Source: Posidonia oceanica
Lineage: Eukaryota; Streptophyta; Magnoliopsida; Alismatales; Posidoniaceae
Direction of reading: 5' to 3'
DNA: 64,000 nucleotides
NCBI GenBank assembly: GCA_037176725.1
Contig: JAZBRS010000014.1
Span: 75,312,501-75,376,500 of the forward strand
Shown here: positions 53,690-64,000 of the stretch, piece after piece
Layout of the letters: each line of letters opens with the position of its first letter
Numbering within the stretch: position 1 is the first letter of the stretch
Program-made: the position numbers and the translations under genes
Notes under the pieces: model-generated
Databases searched by the model: none
Told to the model about the DNA's origin: nothing
What the model saw: the letters and a program-made list of their open reading frames with translations, nothing else

Positions 53690-56101
53690 CTATGGAAGCA
53701 CAGCGGGCGGCGCGAAGGAGCGCTTCGGCCTGGCACGCGGTCGGATCATGTGAACTCCCGACTCGGAGCCGGCAACAGCCGTAAGATAAAGATTAATAGG
53801 AAAGGACTCAGAGATATTGGAGATGAGCTCAGAAGGGTCTACCATGGACGTAGTAGGCTCAAAAGTGAAAAGAGAGTGAATTCCTGAGGTTCCCGCACCT
53901 CCTGGATAAGAGTGCTCCGGTAGAGGTTGGTGAACGATGCTGGAATGAGGAGGAACAGATGAATGAGCAGATGCATGAGTGGGTGTATGAGTGGATGTCT
54001 CGTGAGTGTTGATCACAAACGTTCCCGATTCGATCAAGTCCTGAATAGCATTCCGCAGGATGAAGCAATTGTCCGTCGAATGCCCGACGCTTCAATGGAA
54101 ATTGCAAAAGAGGTTCGCCTTATACCAATGCGGCAGCGGATTTGGGGGTGGGCGAACCACCGGGAATCTCAGGAGCAATGCAACCTTCGATAAGATGGCC
54201 GTCAGCGGTTCCACCAGTGGGGCGAACTTCCGCTTCTCAGTGGGTGGCCATCTTTGCCTTGGGTATGGGCCTTGCTAAACCGGTGCAGCAAGATAGACCG
54301 GTCAAGCGGTGGTGGTGATCTGTGGTGTGGGGGGATTCCTCGGTGCAGGAGCATACACCATCTGAGCTGGGGCAGGCCGAGACGGTAGGTGAACAGGCGT
54401 AGTAGAGGAATCGACGAATGCAACAGCAGTCTTCGGAGAGTCTTTCTTCTTGGGACGATTGTTGTTGCTACCGTTGTTGTTGTTGGAGGTGCTGCTGTTG
54501 GCGCTGTTACTGCTGGTCGCGGCCTGCTTAGTGAACGCAGAGAGAGCAGGGAAGTTGCCACTCCGCAACGAACTCTCCACGCGCGCTCCAGCTCAGATTA
54601 GTGCTGCAAAAGTAGTAACAGGTTGAATGCTAAGCAGAGCTTCGAGAGATGGCTGCGCCCCCTTGATAACGATCTCAATAGACTCCTCGTCAGTGGGTCT
54701 ATCTTGGACTTGTGAAGCAAGGGCGCACCAGCAGCCGACGTACTCCCCGAATGGCTCGCTGGGATTTTGCTTGGTTGCGACCAGGTCCGCGTGCTTTGGG
54801 ACCAAGTCGAGGTTGAAGGAATATTGTTCCAGGAATGCCTGACTGAGGTCATTCCAAGTCTTGATGGCTGACATATCAAGTGAGGTGAACCACTTGAGTG
54901 TCGGCCCGGTCAAGCTTTTCTGGAACAGGCTGATCAGCAACCTCTCGTCAGCCTGGAGCTGAGCAAGATTACCGCAATACGCCTTCAGATGTGCTATAGG
55001 ACAGCCCCTACCATTATATTTATCGAAGTCCGGGATTTTAAACTTCAGAGGGAGTACCGCCTCTGGAAAGCAACAGAGGTCCCGAAACTAGTAGGTCTGG
55101 TGCTCAGTACCCTGCACTAGTCGTAGTGCCTTCTCCAAGACGTCCATCCTGTTATTAATGGGGTCTGGATTTGCTACCGCAAGAGAGGGATCGGCAGGGG
55201 TAGCGAGCACATATGCCGAGTGGGTCGCACCTAAGTGCTCCTCTGAATCTACCATAGCGTCGCCTGGTGGAGCAACGGGATGGCCGGCGTATCCGTGCGC
55301 TGGTACGGTGTATGCTGGAATGTATGCAGGATTCTGGACCTAATGCAGGAGAGGAGGATAAATGACATGCTGTGCAGTGGAAGGTGTAGTGTGCTGGAGC
55401 ATCAGTTGCTGCCCAGGCGGGGTGCCAGACAACGAGCCAGTGGGGTACTGTGCTCCAACCAACCCGAAGGACTGGCCACCAGGTGGCGGAGGTGCATGTT
55501 GTGCTATGTGTTGTGCTGTGGGAGGCGGAAATCGGGCCCCCATCGTCGGAACCGTGAGCAGTTGAGACGATGGTCTAGGCAGAGGTGTAGTGGCAAATGT
55601 ATGATATGCAGGAACTGGCTGCAGGGGAACCCCAAGAGCGGCAGGAATGAAGGAGGGACGAACCGATAGAGCCATGCCCTACAGTCTCTAGGCGAGCTCC
55701 ATCAGGTGCTGGTACTATGCCTTAGGCGTCCCGTTAGCGGGAACGCTGAAGTGCAGTGCCGGCGAGGGATGAGAAGCAAGTGGCATGGACACAGACTGTC
55801 CAGGGGAAAGAGGTCCTACAGCAAGAGTCGCAGCAGCAGCAGAAGGAGCGTCAAGGGTGACGTATCCCTGAGGAGGAGGGGTCAAACGCGAGTGACGGTC
55901 ACCAAGATGCACTCGGTGACCGGATCCGGAGGGGCAGATGTCTACCAATGCCCCGAGACGAACTAGGATACCAAAGGCGTCAGGGGTAAACCCTGGCGTC
56001 ACAGGGGGCACAAAGGGAGCTGAAGGGGCAATCGGAGGAGCCGAAGCGGAAACTCCCTACGTGACAAGAGTAAGAAGAGGCTCACTAACGAACTAGGCCA
56101 T
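53690..56101 (-). pseudogene. gag: gag of E1 (single frame, nonsense-mutated)
   Basis: From ATG 56101 to about 53690 all homologous segments lie in one frame with no detected frameshift; only stop codons interrupt it (codon 3, codon 15, near 55680, 55338, about 55090, 54593, finger TGA and others). Segments: Pro-rich N-terminus (PPVTPGFTPDAFG), LEKALRLVQGT, capsid-like core FPEAVLPLKFKIPDFDKYNG, GPTLKWFTSLDM, FLEQYSFNLD and EPFGEYVGCWCALA (about 55080-54600), an Asn/Ser-rich stretch, LVEPLTAILSKVALLL, and the CX2HX4HX4C finger. It then runs into short SPVHLLGRPQ repeats (53690-53570). B gag, in contrast, has frameshifts. Confidence 0.87.
54065..54106 (-). other. Variant gag zinc finger of E1 with internal stop
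   Basis: CNFH, then TGA in place of an Arg codon (CGA in B), then SVGHSTDNC. All four ligands (C, H, H, C) remain in place. Confidence 0.72.
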
Positions 56102-57400
56102 TGCTGACCAAGAGCATGTGAGGATAGGGCTGCGACAAGGAAAAAGAGGACGAGTCCTAGTAGGAGATATCGTCGCAAAAGCGGATAACTCAGAAGGGAA
56201 TGGTCGCGAACAAAGGTCGCAACAGGGGTGTTAGTAGGGGACAGTACTCAAGCTCCTGCAAGGGAACTCACTTACCGATCTCTACTGACACAAACAGAAA
56301 CAAATAGGGATTAGAAACTGAAAAAAAGATGCAAATGTGTTAAATTAGTGGCATGAATGACATGTATGCTTTCTAGCATGCTCTCATTCACCAATCTAGT
56401 GTATCCTAGTAGGTAGCCTACTTCGGTTACTCACAGGTGTACAGGTCACCGACTCAGGCCAAAAAAAGTAGGTCCCCTGTCTAAATCCTAGCCAAAGCTC
56501 AGGTAATAACAGGGTGGTGCGTTGGTGGCCCTGACCCCGCCAAAGCGTAGGTAGTACCCTCCACTAGCACCAACACGACTCTTGGACAAGGGGGGACAGA
56601 CCGACTGACTTGGGCCATGCCAAAAGCAGTGGAACAAGAGGTCGGGACCATCCTTCGCAGACTAATAGGTGGACTCAGATGAGAGGATGCATGCCCTATA
56701 TGATGCTTCATGCAAATGATTAGAGTTTTTTATCTTGCGTGTTTTATTAACTCAAAGGGGGTGCAGGTTTGTTGAGGTCTCTAGTTGCTCCTAGAACTTC
56801 TTTTTACTTGCCATTTTTAGTTAGCCATAGGGAAAACAATCAGTCTCTACTATCCTAGACATGGCATGTGCAAAAGGGAAGAAAATCAACCAGATATGGC
56901 AGGCAAACAACATACATCACTGCAAAAGGCAAGTGCATGGCATGTGCAAGCGTTTATAAGCATAATAGTGAAGGGAAAACATTCATCATATCAAAAGGCG
57001 TATGTACAAGGCATGTGCGTGTGTAGTGGCAGAGCAAGTGTGTAAAAGAAGCATTCATCACTCAAAAAGCATGTGTTGTTGCCAAACAAGTATGTAGACA
57101 TGCATTATGCGAGAAATAAAGCAGTAATAAGCCAACAGGTAAAGAAAGTAAAGACAGATAAGCAGTAAAGCAAATAAGAATAGAGCAAAGGATGCAAGTA
57201 AACAAGCAAGAAAGTCAAAGCAGACAAAGCAGAGCAAATAACAAAGCATGCCAAGGTGAAGCAGGTGCAAATCCTAAGCAGAGTTGCCACGATGCGACTC
57301 GCCAGGAGTTGACACAAGGGAGCAAGCAAACAGGCAAAAGAGGGCAAAGACACAAGGCAGGCAAAACAAGCGAAACTAAAACAAAAGCCGGAGTCTAGTA
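56102..57400 (-). other. 5' leader of E1
   Basis: Non-coding. 56703-56280 aligns closely with B 27838-28250. Acceptor-like CTGTTTGTGTCAG ends at 56285. A second donor-like GGTAAGTGAG lies at about 56276. The LTR-proximal half is rich in GCAAGC/AAACAAGC words on the + strand and shows no gene. Confidence 0.6.
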
Positions 57401-57418
57401 TCCCTAGTGGAGTCGCTA
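57401..57418 (-). promoter_or_regulatory. Primer binding site of E1
   Basis: On the minus strand TAGCGACTCCACTAGGGA begins one base after the LTR end (ACTACA). It matches the B site at 16 of 18 positions. Confidence 0.72.
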
Positions 57419-57419
57419 T

Positions 57420-60400
57420 TGTAGTAATCCCGGTGTTCGGATCGTCCATGCACGATGCCAAAGCTCACGTGCACCGATCAAAATCAGGTTCACTGTTAGC
57501 GGGTGTCTCCGAGAAGGAAGGCTTAACTCGAAAACACTTAAAAAAGGGAAAAAAGGAAAGAAAAGGGGAAGATAAGACAAATCAGAGTCACCACTGTGTC
57601 TATTAAGTCGGAAGACAAGGAAAATCGGGGAAATGTGTGAATAAACACGCAAAACCAAGCAAAAGATGCAATACGATGCAATGCAAATGAGATGAGATGC
57701 AATGATGTGACTCGTGCCTAGGATAAGGGCAATATGGTCATTGTGGGCCATGAGAAAGGGCAAGGACTCCTGTTACGTGCGGGGATGGTGTTAGGCACCC
57801 CCGACACGCCCGAGAATCGATCTTTCTAGGCTTACGCTCGCATACGCAGGGAAATACATACTTTGAATGCCTAAGTGCAATGAATGCCTAATTAGATGCT
57901 CAAAGGTGTGCTCTAAGTGATGAAATGCGTGCAAGGAATTAAACGTGCAGTCTAAGTGCTCAGCAGCGCTGTCTATGTTTCGAACCGAACAAACCCTGGT
58001 TCGTGAGAACTCCACGTAGTAAGCATCACTGTCTTAATGCAAATGCAGGCGATAAAACAAAACGACAGCAAAACCACACACATGCAAGCGACATGCAAAG
58101 GAAAACAGCGTCAAACACGCAAAACGGTGCGAGAAACGAAAGCAGGCGCGCAAAACGGTGCAAGAGCAAGCGAAAAGGAAAGCGAGCACGCAAAACGGTG
58201 CAAAAACAGCGAAAGCGAATGCAGACACGTAAAACGATGCAAAAGCGATAGCAAGCACGCAAAACGGTGCTAGAGCGAAGGAAAACAAGCAATGCAAGAA
58301 CAAGCGAAACAAAACATCCTAAAAGCCATCCAGTGCAGATGTAAAAACATGCAAAGGGGAAAAAATAAAACAAGTAAAGAGAGGCAAGTGATGTAAGTGT
58401 GAAAACAAACACCACTTAAGGACCACGCAATGCAGGTGTGAAGACCTGCAAAGGGGAAAGAAAGCAAGCAGAGGGATCACCACTATCCTATGACTGTTTC
58501 CCACTAAACCATCCCACGATATGTCTCACACGCTGCCAAAAGCTCGCGGTGCAATTGGATCATGGAAAAGAGGGAAGAAGGCTGCAATGAGTAGTGAATC
58601 CAAGGAAAACTCAACCCAAAGACACTAAGAAGACGCGAAAAGAGGAAGTAGAGTGGATAGGCAAGAGGGGAAGTCTTAATCTACATGCACGGAAAACGTG
58701 GTGCGAAAACAATGCATGCAATGCAAGTGATGTGCAACAAAGTGCTATGCAATGGTTCAGAAGGACTTACCTTGGAGATCTGAGGCCTGATCAGAGGTAA
58801 ACTTGGTCAGCATGGAAGTCCGCTCCACCAAGATGGTCCGGGTAACTTGGTTGCGAAGATCCGACGGTCTGATCAGGAGTTACACAGGCCTCAAGATCAG
58901 AAGACCCAAGAACCAAGGAAAAGAAGGGATCTAAGTGCAAAAAGTCCCTAGGGGTGTGCAGAACAGGGCCTCCCACATACAAGGGAGCTAAAGGTGCTTA
59001 AAAGTATGCTAAGATGCTAAGTGCAATGATGTATGGGTGCAATGCATGTAAAAATGCAAGAAAAGGACCTAAATGTAATTAAAATGCAAGCCTAGGGACC
59101 TGGATGCAATTATTTTAAAAAATCAGGGGCCTAAATGTGATGATTTTGAAAAGTTAGGGACCTGGATGCAATGAAAATGCAAAGCTAGGGGTCTGGACGC
59201 AATAAAAATAAGTTTGTGGGTTTTTTAATAATGTAATAAGGTTTTAAAACAGAGATTAAATGAAATCTGAATGGACTGAGGACCTAAATGCAAATGCAAT
59301 AAAATACAGGGTCTAAAATGCAATGCAATATGGAAAAAATGTAATTTAAATGAATGCTGTGAATGCATGCGGTGGACTGAAATGCAAATTAAATACATAC
59401 AGGGGCTAAAATGCAATTTAATATGGTAAAGTATGAAATTAAATGATTTTCTAACAAACAGAGGACTGGAAATAATAATAAAATAAAACAGGATAAAAAT
59501 GCAATGTAATATGGTAAAATATGAGATTAAATAAATTTAACAACTGAACAGAGGATTGATTTGTAAATAAAATAAATAGCAGGAGTTAAGAGTAATGTAA
59601 TAAGGTAAAAACATGCATTTAAATGACATTAAACAACCACAGGACCTAGATGTAAAATAAAAAAATAGCTGGACTAAAAACTACGAGACAGTAAAGTATT
59701 TTGAATTACAGTAGGACTAAAATGCAATAAAAATAAATTACGGGGCTAAAACTAAAGAAAAATAAAATACTTTGAACTACAGAGAGACTAAGATGCAATA
59801 AAAATAAATGGCAGGACTGCAAGTAAATGATATCAGAAGTATTTAAACTACAGCAGGACTGAAACGAAAATAAAAGAAAAGACAGGAGTTTCATGCAATG
59901 TAATATAGTTTTTATTCCGATTTAAATCAAACTTAAACTGCGATTGGACCTAAAAGAAAATAAATTAAACTACAAGGAACTAATGCAATACGATGGTAAA
60001 ATAACTAAGTTAACAAAAAAAATAAAACGAAGCTAACTAATGCAAATAAAAAACTCAGCACTACAGTGCCTGCGAGCTAAAGCTGCCTACGCCGGAGAAG
60101 GAGGCCCGAATCGGCGAAGTTGGAGCGTCGGCGAGCTACGGGGGACCTCCCCGGAGGCCGGAGGATGACCAGCGGCGCATGACGGAGGTTTGAGCGAGCT
60201 GGAGGCGCTGGCAGAGCTCTGCAGAAGGTGCAGGAGATAGTCCGGCTGCTGCAGGCATTCCCGGCGGAATCGGAGGGCAGGGTGATGCTCCTGGGACCTC
60301 CACGGTGCTCGGAGTGTGATCGGCGAGGGCTACGGACGTCCGGAGCTGGGTCTGCACAGAGCGAGCTTGCCGGAGAAGAAGACCCCACGGCGGCGATGAC

Positions 60401-63158
60401 TCGGTGCGCCAGGGACCAGAACCTAACTCTAAGGGGCTGGGAAGCAAGACGAGGGAAAAACTAAACTACTGGTGAGATCAGGTACCAGTTTGTGCAGCTG
60501 GAGCGCTCCCCCACCTCGATGGGTTGAGCAGGAATCGGCGGCAATGGTGCAGCTACTGCGGGCGTTCCCGGTGGCACGCGACGATCTGGACGAGTTGCTG
60601 ACGTCCTTCCGGCGCTCAGGAACAGGTCTGGAGCGAGGTCGCACGCTTGCAGGTGGGAGATGGATTTTTGGGAGCTGCTGGTGGAGCCAGAGGTGGAGGT
60701 GGCACTCTGTCGCTCTCCGGGCTGGGTGGAACCCTCCGGTGGATTGCTGGGTGCTTGGTGAAGGTGGAGAAGGGTTAGAATTGGGTCAGTGGATGCTGTG
60801 GAGGGAGGTGGAGAGATTGGAAGATTTTAGGCAGAGGTTAGGCGTAGGTGTTTGCTATGGTGTTTGGGAGCTATGGTGGGTCTGGGGGTGAAATGTTGGG
60901 TGGTCTGAGAAGCTGGTGGTTCGGTGAGTAGGGTGGAGGATTTTGAGAGGATTCTGTGAACTGCGGTGCTGGGTATTCGGAGGTGGAAGGAGGTCTGTGT
61001 GTGAGCGGAGGTTCAGGGTGTTTGGGCTTGGTTTCTGGGGAATGGCTGGGCGGTGAAGTGGGGGATTGGATGCTAGGTGTTTGGGTGTGGATTGGGAGAA
61101 GGAATGCAGGAGTTTGGAGGCTTGAAGGGGGCTGGTTGCTGGAAGAAAGAAGTCGGATTTTTGCATAAGAAGATGGGGGGATTCTGGCTCTCTCTCATGC
61201 TCTCTCTGGTTCTCTCAATTTCCGAAAAAAAAGGTGGTGAAGGAGAAGGAGAAGGAATGGTTTTAACTGGAGGGCTGCACTTGAGTGGAGGGTTTGAATC
61301 CACGAGCGCAGGGAGACTGGAGCTGAGAGGAGAGTTGGCTAGACGCGATGCGCGACAAGGCCCGGAGTAACTGCCTCTGCAGGGGTGAGCTGCCAAAGGA
61401 CGGGAGGGCTGAGAGAGGGTGTGAGTGCTAGGGTGGCAGTCGAGGGTGATGGCGACGATGGGGGGAAGTTGGAAATTTGAAAATGGAGGCAAGGCAGCTG
61501 GCTGTTGGCCGTGGGCCGCGGGAGGAAGATGGAAGAAGAAGGAACAGGCTGGGAGAGAAAGAAAAGAGAAAGGAAGGAGGAGGAGAAGGTGGGCTGGGCT
61601 GCCGAGAAAAAAAGAAAAAAGGAAAGAAGGGGGAGACTGCTGTAGTGGGCCGGGCCGGATAAAAAGAGAAAAGAAAAAAGAAAATGGGGAGGATGAAAAG
61701 GAAAGGGAAATTGGGAGGAAAAGAAAGAGAAAAAAGAATAAGAAAGTTTGAAATAAAAAAGGGGGTTTGGAAATAGTTTTAGAGTGGTTGTTTTTTAGGT
61801 TAAGATTTTTAATTAGGGTTTAGAAGATTGTTTTCTCCTTAAAATTCCTTAATTAGGGTTAAAAGGAGTTTTAGTTTTGTTTAAGTTTTTTAATTGGATT
61901 TTAATTACTTAAGTTTTTTAATTGAATTTTAAATGTTAATTATTCTTAAGTTTTTGTCTTCTTTTTTTAAAATTGTTAATTGTTTGAGTTTTTCTTTTAA
62001 TTGTTTTCTCAAAGCTTTTTAATTGTTTTGATTATTCAAGTTTTTCTTAAGTCTTTCCTTCTTTAATTTCCTAGGTTTTCTTAATTGTTTTCTAGGTTTT
62101 CTTCTCTTTCCCCTTTTTAATTGTTTTTAGGTTTTCTTGATTGTTCTTTAAGTTTGTTTTAAATTTTTCCTTAATTATTTTTCAAGTTTGTTCTTTTAAT
62201 TGTTTGTTTTTTCTTTTTCTCTCTTTTTTAAAGTTCGGAATTAGGGTTTTTCCAAGTCTATTTTAATTGGTCTCTTTCTTTTGTTTGTTTTAATTATGTT
62301 TTTCTTTTATTTGTTTTAATTGCATTTCTCTTTTGTTTTGTTTTTAATTGTATTTTTCTTTAGTTTGTTTGGATTATATTTTTTTCTTCTATTTGTTTTA
62401 ATCATTTTAGATTGTGTCCTTAGTTCTTAGTTGCCTTTTAGCTGGATTTTTCCTCTAATTGTTTGTCTAAGTTTTTTAATTGTTTTTTAAGGCTTTGATT
62501 TGTTTCTTCTTGTGTCTTCCTTTTTACTTGGAGTTTTAGGGTTTAATGTGGAAATAAGGAAGAGAAAGAAGGAGAGGAAGAAGGAAAGAGACAAAGGAAG
62601 GAAGGGAGAAGGAAAGAAAGAAAGTGAGGGAAGGAAAGAAATTAAAGATTAAATAACATGGGATAAAATAAAATGAAATAAAAATAAAGATAAAATAAAG
62701 GGAAGAAAGAGGCATAAGTGGGGAGGAGCAGGAATGAGGTGGGCCCACCAGAGAGCAAGAAAAGAAGGAGAATAAGAGGGAGGATAGAGAGGAGAGAGAA
62801 AAGAATAATCAGGAGAGAGAAAAGGATAATCAGGAGAGATGAGAAGGATAAAGACTTGGATTTGGAGTGGTTTTGGGTGAGTGTGTGACCTAGGGTTTCT
62901 AAGGTTTGACCTAGGGTTTGAAGTGGGATTTTGGGAGGTTTTTGGAAGGATTTTGGGTTTAGAAAAAGAGTGGTTTTACCTAGGTTTTCTAGGGTTTTTG
63001 GGGAGTAGTTTTGGTGGGAGATTCTAGGTTTGTTTTGGGATTTGTTTTGGGGTTTGGGTTTGAAAAGAAGAGTGTGCTTTTGGGTTTGGGTTAAGGTTTG
63101 GTCCAGAAGCCACCAGAGAGATTCCACTAGTTCAGCTTGTCAAAATGGGGTATCTACA
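57420..63158 (-). mobile_element. 5' LTR of E1 (right side)
   Basis: Matches 8623-14364 end to end. On the minus strand it begins TGTAGATACCCCATTTTGAC (63158) and ends ACTACA (57420). Contains the conserved block (57760-58030), the GCAAAACGGTGC minisatellite (58100-58280), the donor-like site (58770), iterated CCTAAATGCAA words (59060-59900), purine tracts (61515-61750, 62550-62860) and T-rich sequence with TTAATTAGGG (61800-62520). No genes. Confidence 0.93.
58764..58773 (-). promoter_or_regulatory. Candidate splice donor in 5' LTR of E1
   Basis: On the minus strand AAGGTAAGTC, identical to the B donor. The other E1 LTR has it at 9968-9977. Confidence 0.4.
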
Positions 63159-63163
63159 CCGTG
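63159..63163. repeat. Target-site duplication of E1, right copy (CCGTG)
   Basis: Identical to 8618-8622, directly after the LTR. Confidence 0.9.
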
Positions 63164-64000
63164 CGCCTAGGTTTTCACAACTCCTAAACCCCATAGTGTT
63201 TTCTGTCATTAGAACAATTTTTCTAACCCAACCACCTTGATCTTAAGGCAAGAGGTCTCATTAGCACTTTGAGGCAACGACAACCTCCTGTCCAAGGTCG
63301 TAGAGGGTCGGGTTACTACTGTTCTGAAAAACAAAGACCTCCGATTTCCAACCACCCAGTAATCCGACGCCTGAGTCAGTCGCAGTTCACTACGGCAACC
63401 TCTCAAGGCGCACCGATTACAGGCGACTGGTTCTGGGTGTTTATTTCGTTGCAGATCGTTTATTATTTTCAGTAACTTGCGTTGCTTTTCTTTTAGATCT
63501 GTAGTAGTTTAAAAACTGATTAACATCCTGTTCACTGTAATTTTAGTTTTTTATTCGGATTTTAGGTTTGTATGTGTCCACCCTTAATGTGGAAACTATT
63601 TTATTGATATCAAAGTTAAAGTTCCTTGAGATCTCTTTCTCTAACTAAAATAATCAAACAGAGCGAATCAGGCCAGTGCAAGTCGCTCATCCATACTCTA
63701 TTTGGTTAGGATAGTTAGGTTACGAACTCAAGGTGCCCTAGGATTTTATTTTTGACTCCTCCTCTTCCTTAAGTCAAAAATAATCCTTAGTAGATACTTG
63801 ACACTTTGATATTCTCTATTTATTTACTATTTCGTGGTTTGATAAGGGCCGATCTTAAGGACAGAATTCTAGGTGGTGGGCTCCTCTTTAGAGAGACAAA
63901 TCCGCCACTTAGGCCCTCTTGGTAGACCCTGAAGAAGGTCAAAGAGTGGTACCCATAAGCCAAAATTCCTAGTTAATTGTGGACATGTAGGTTTAATTAA
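63164..64000 (+). other. Continuation of element D (probable leader), no gene seen
   Basis: This sequence was joined to 8617 before E1 arrived, as the shared CCGTG shows. It is AT-rich with no long open frame and no gag or pol motif. Given the LTR and primer-site candidate just upstream of 8617, it is most simply the 5' leader of D. That depends on D being correctly recognised; it could also be other repeat or host sequence. Confidence 0.45.

Larger units (their letters stand above)
8623..63158 (-). mobile_element. Element E1: Tat-type Ty3/gypsy retrotransposon carrying a nested element
   Basis: Two LTRs of 5742 and 5739 bp in the same orientation bound it, flanked by CCGTG on both sides. 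Without the B insertion and one target-site copy it is about 26 kb. Read on the minus strand, the order is LTR, primer site, leader, gag, protease, RT, RNase H, second RNase H (split by B), integrase, extra ORF, hairpin array, PPT, LTR. All genes carry nonsense or frameshift lesions. The two LTRs are very similar, with roughly five differences per 100 bp in the stretch I compared. Confidence 0.93.

Noticed and set aside
63269..63475. 68-codon open frame in the right flank
   Set aside because: Short, no recognisable motif, lies in probable D leader.
1..64000. Host protein-coding, rRNA or tRNA genes
   Set aside because: None recognised; every long frame is accounted for by retrotransposon genes, LTR repeats or composition. 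tRNA genes were not searched with a model, so a divergent one could be missed.

Overview
This window is a stack of plant LTR retrotransposons and contains no recognisable host gene. The polyproteins belong to the Tat/Ogre branch of Ty3/gypsy. They read gag, aspartic protease, reverse transcriptase, a decayed Ty3-type RNase H, a second (archaeal-type) RNase H and a DD35E integrase without a chromodomain. Plant telomere-like CCCTAAA repeats in the LTRs and very long LTRs (5.7-6.6 kb) fit a large, repeat-rich seed-plant genome. I cannot name the species.

Four elements are nested, oldest to youngest. Element A (+ strand, 1-7056) is cut by the left window edge. It has an LTR, a gag-like gene with a triplicated finger module, no pol, and a tandem array. 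Element D (+, 7057-8617, resuming 63164-64000) appears to have inserted inside A's array. Its 1.4 kb LTR, TATA box and a primer-binding-site candidate are visible. Element E1 (- strand, 8623-63158) inserted into D's leader and is flanked by a perfect 5-bp duplication, CCGTG. Element B (+, 20491-48882) inserted into E1's second RNase H, flanked by GACAG/GGCAG.

E1 reads right to left: 5' LTR 63158-57420, primer site, leader, gag, protease, RT, RNases H, the B insertion, integrase, an extra ORF, hairpin array, PPT, 3' LTR 14364-8623. B has the same order left to right. Both carry the extra ORF 3' of integrase in sense orientation. It resembles the DUF7745/plant mobile domain family and spans exactly 1203 nt in both copies.

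All coding regions are damaged by nonsense changes and frameshifts, so no element looks autonomous now. Most nonsense changes are C-to-T or G-to-A, as expected for methylated, silenced DNA. The most interesting material is non-coding: arrays of short hairpins upstream of the 3' LTR in three elements with different sequences but the same design, an inverted repeat that brackets the PPT, conserved leaders with splice-site-like signals, and a double-hairpin module copied several times.
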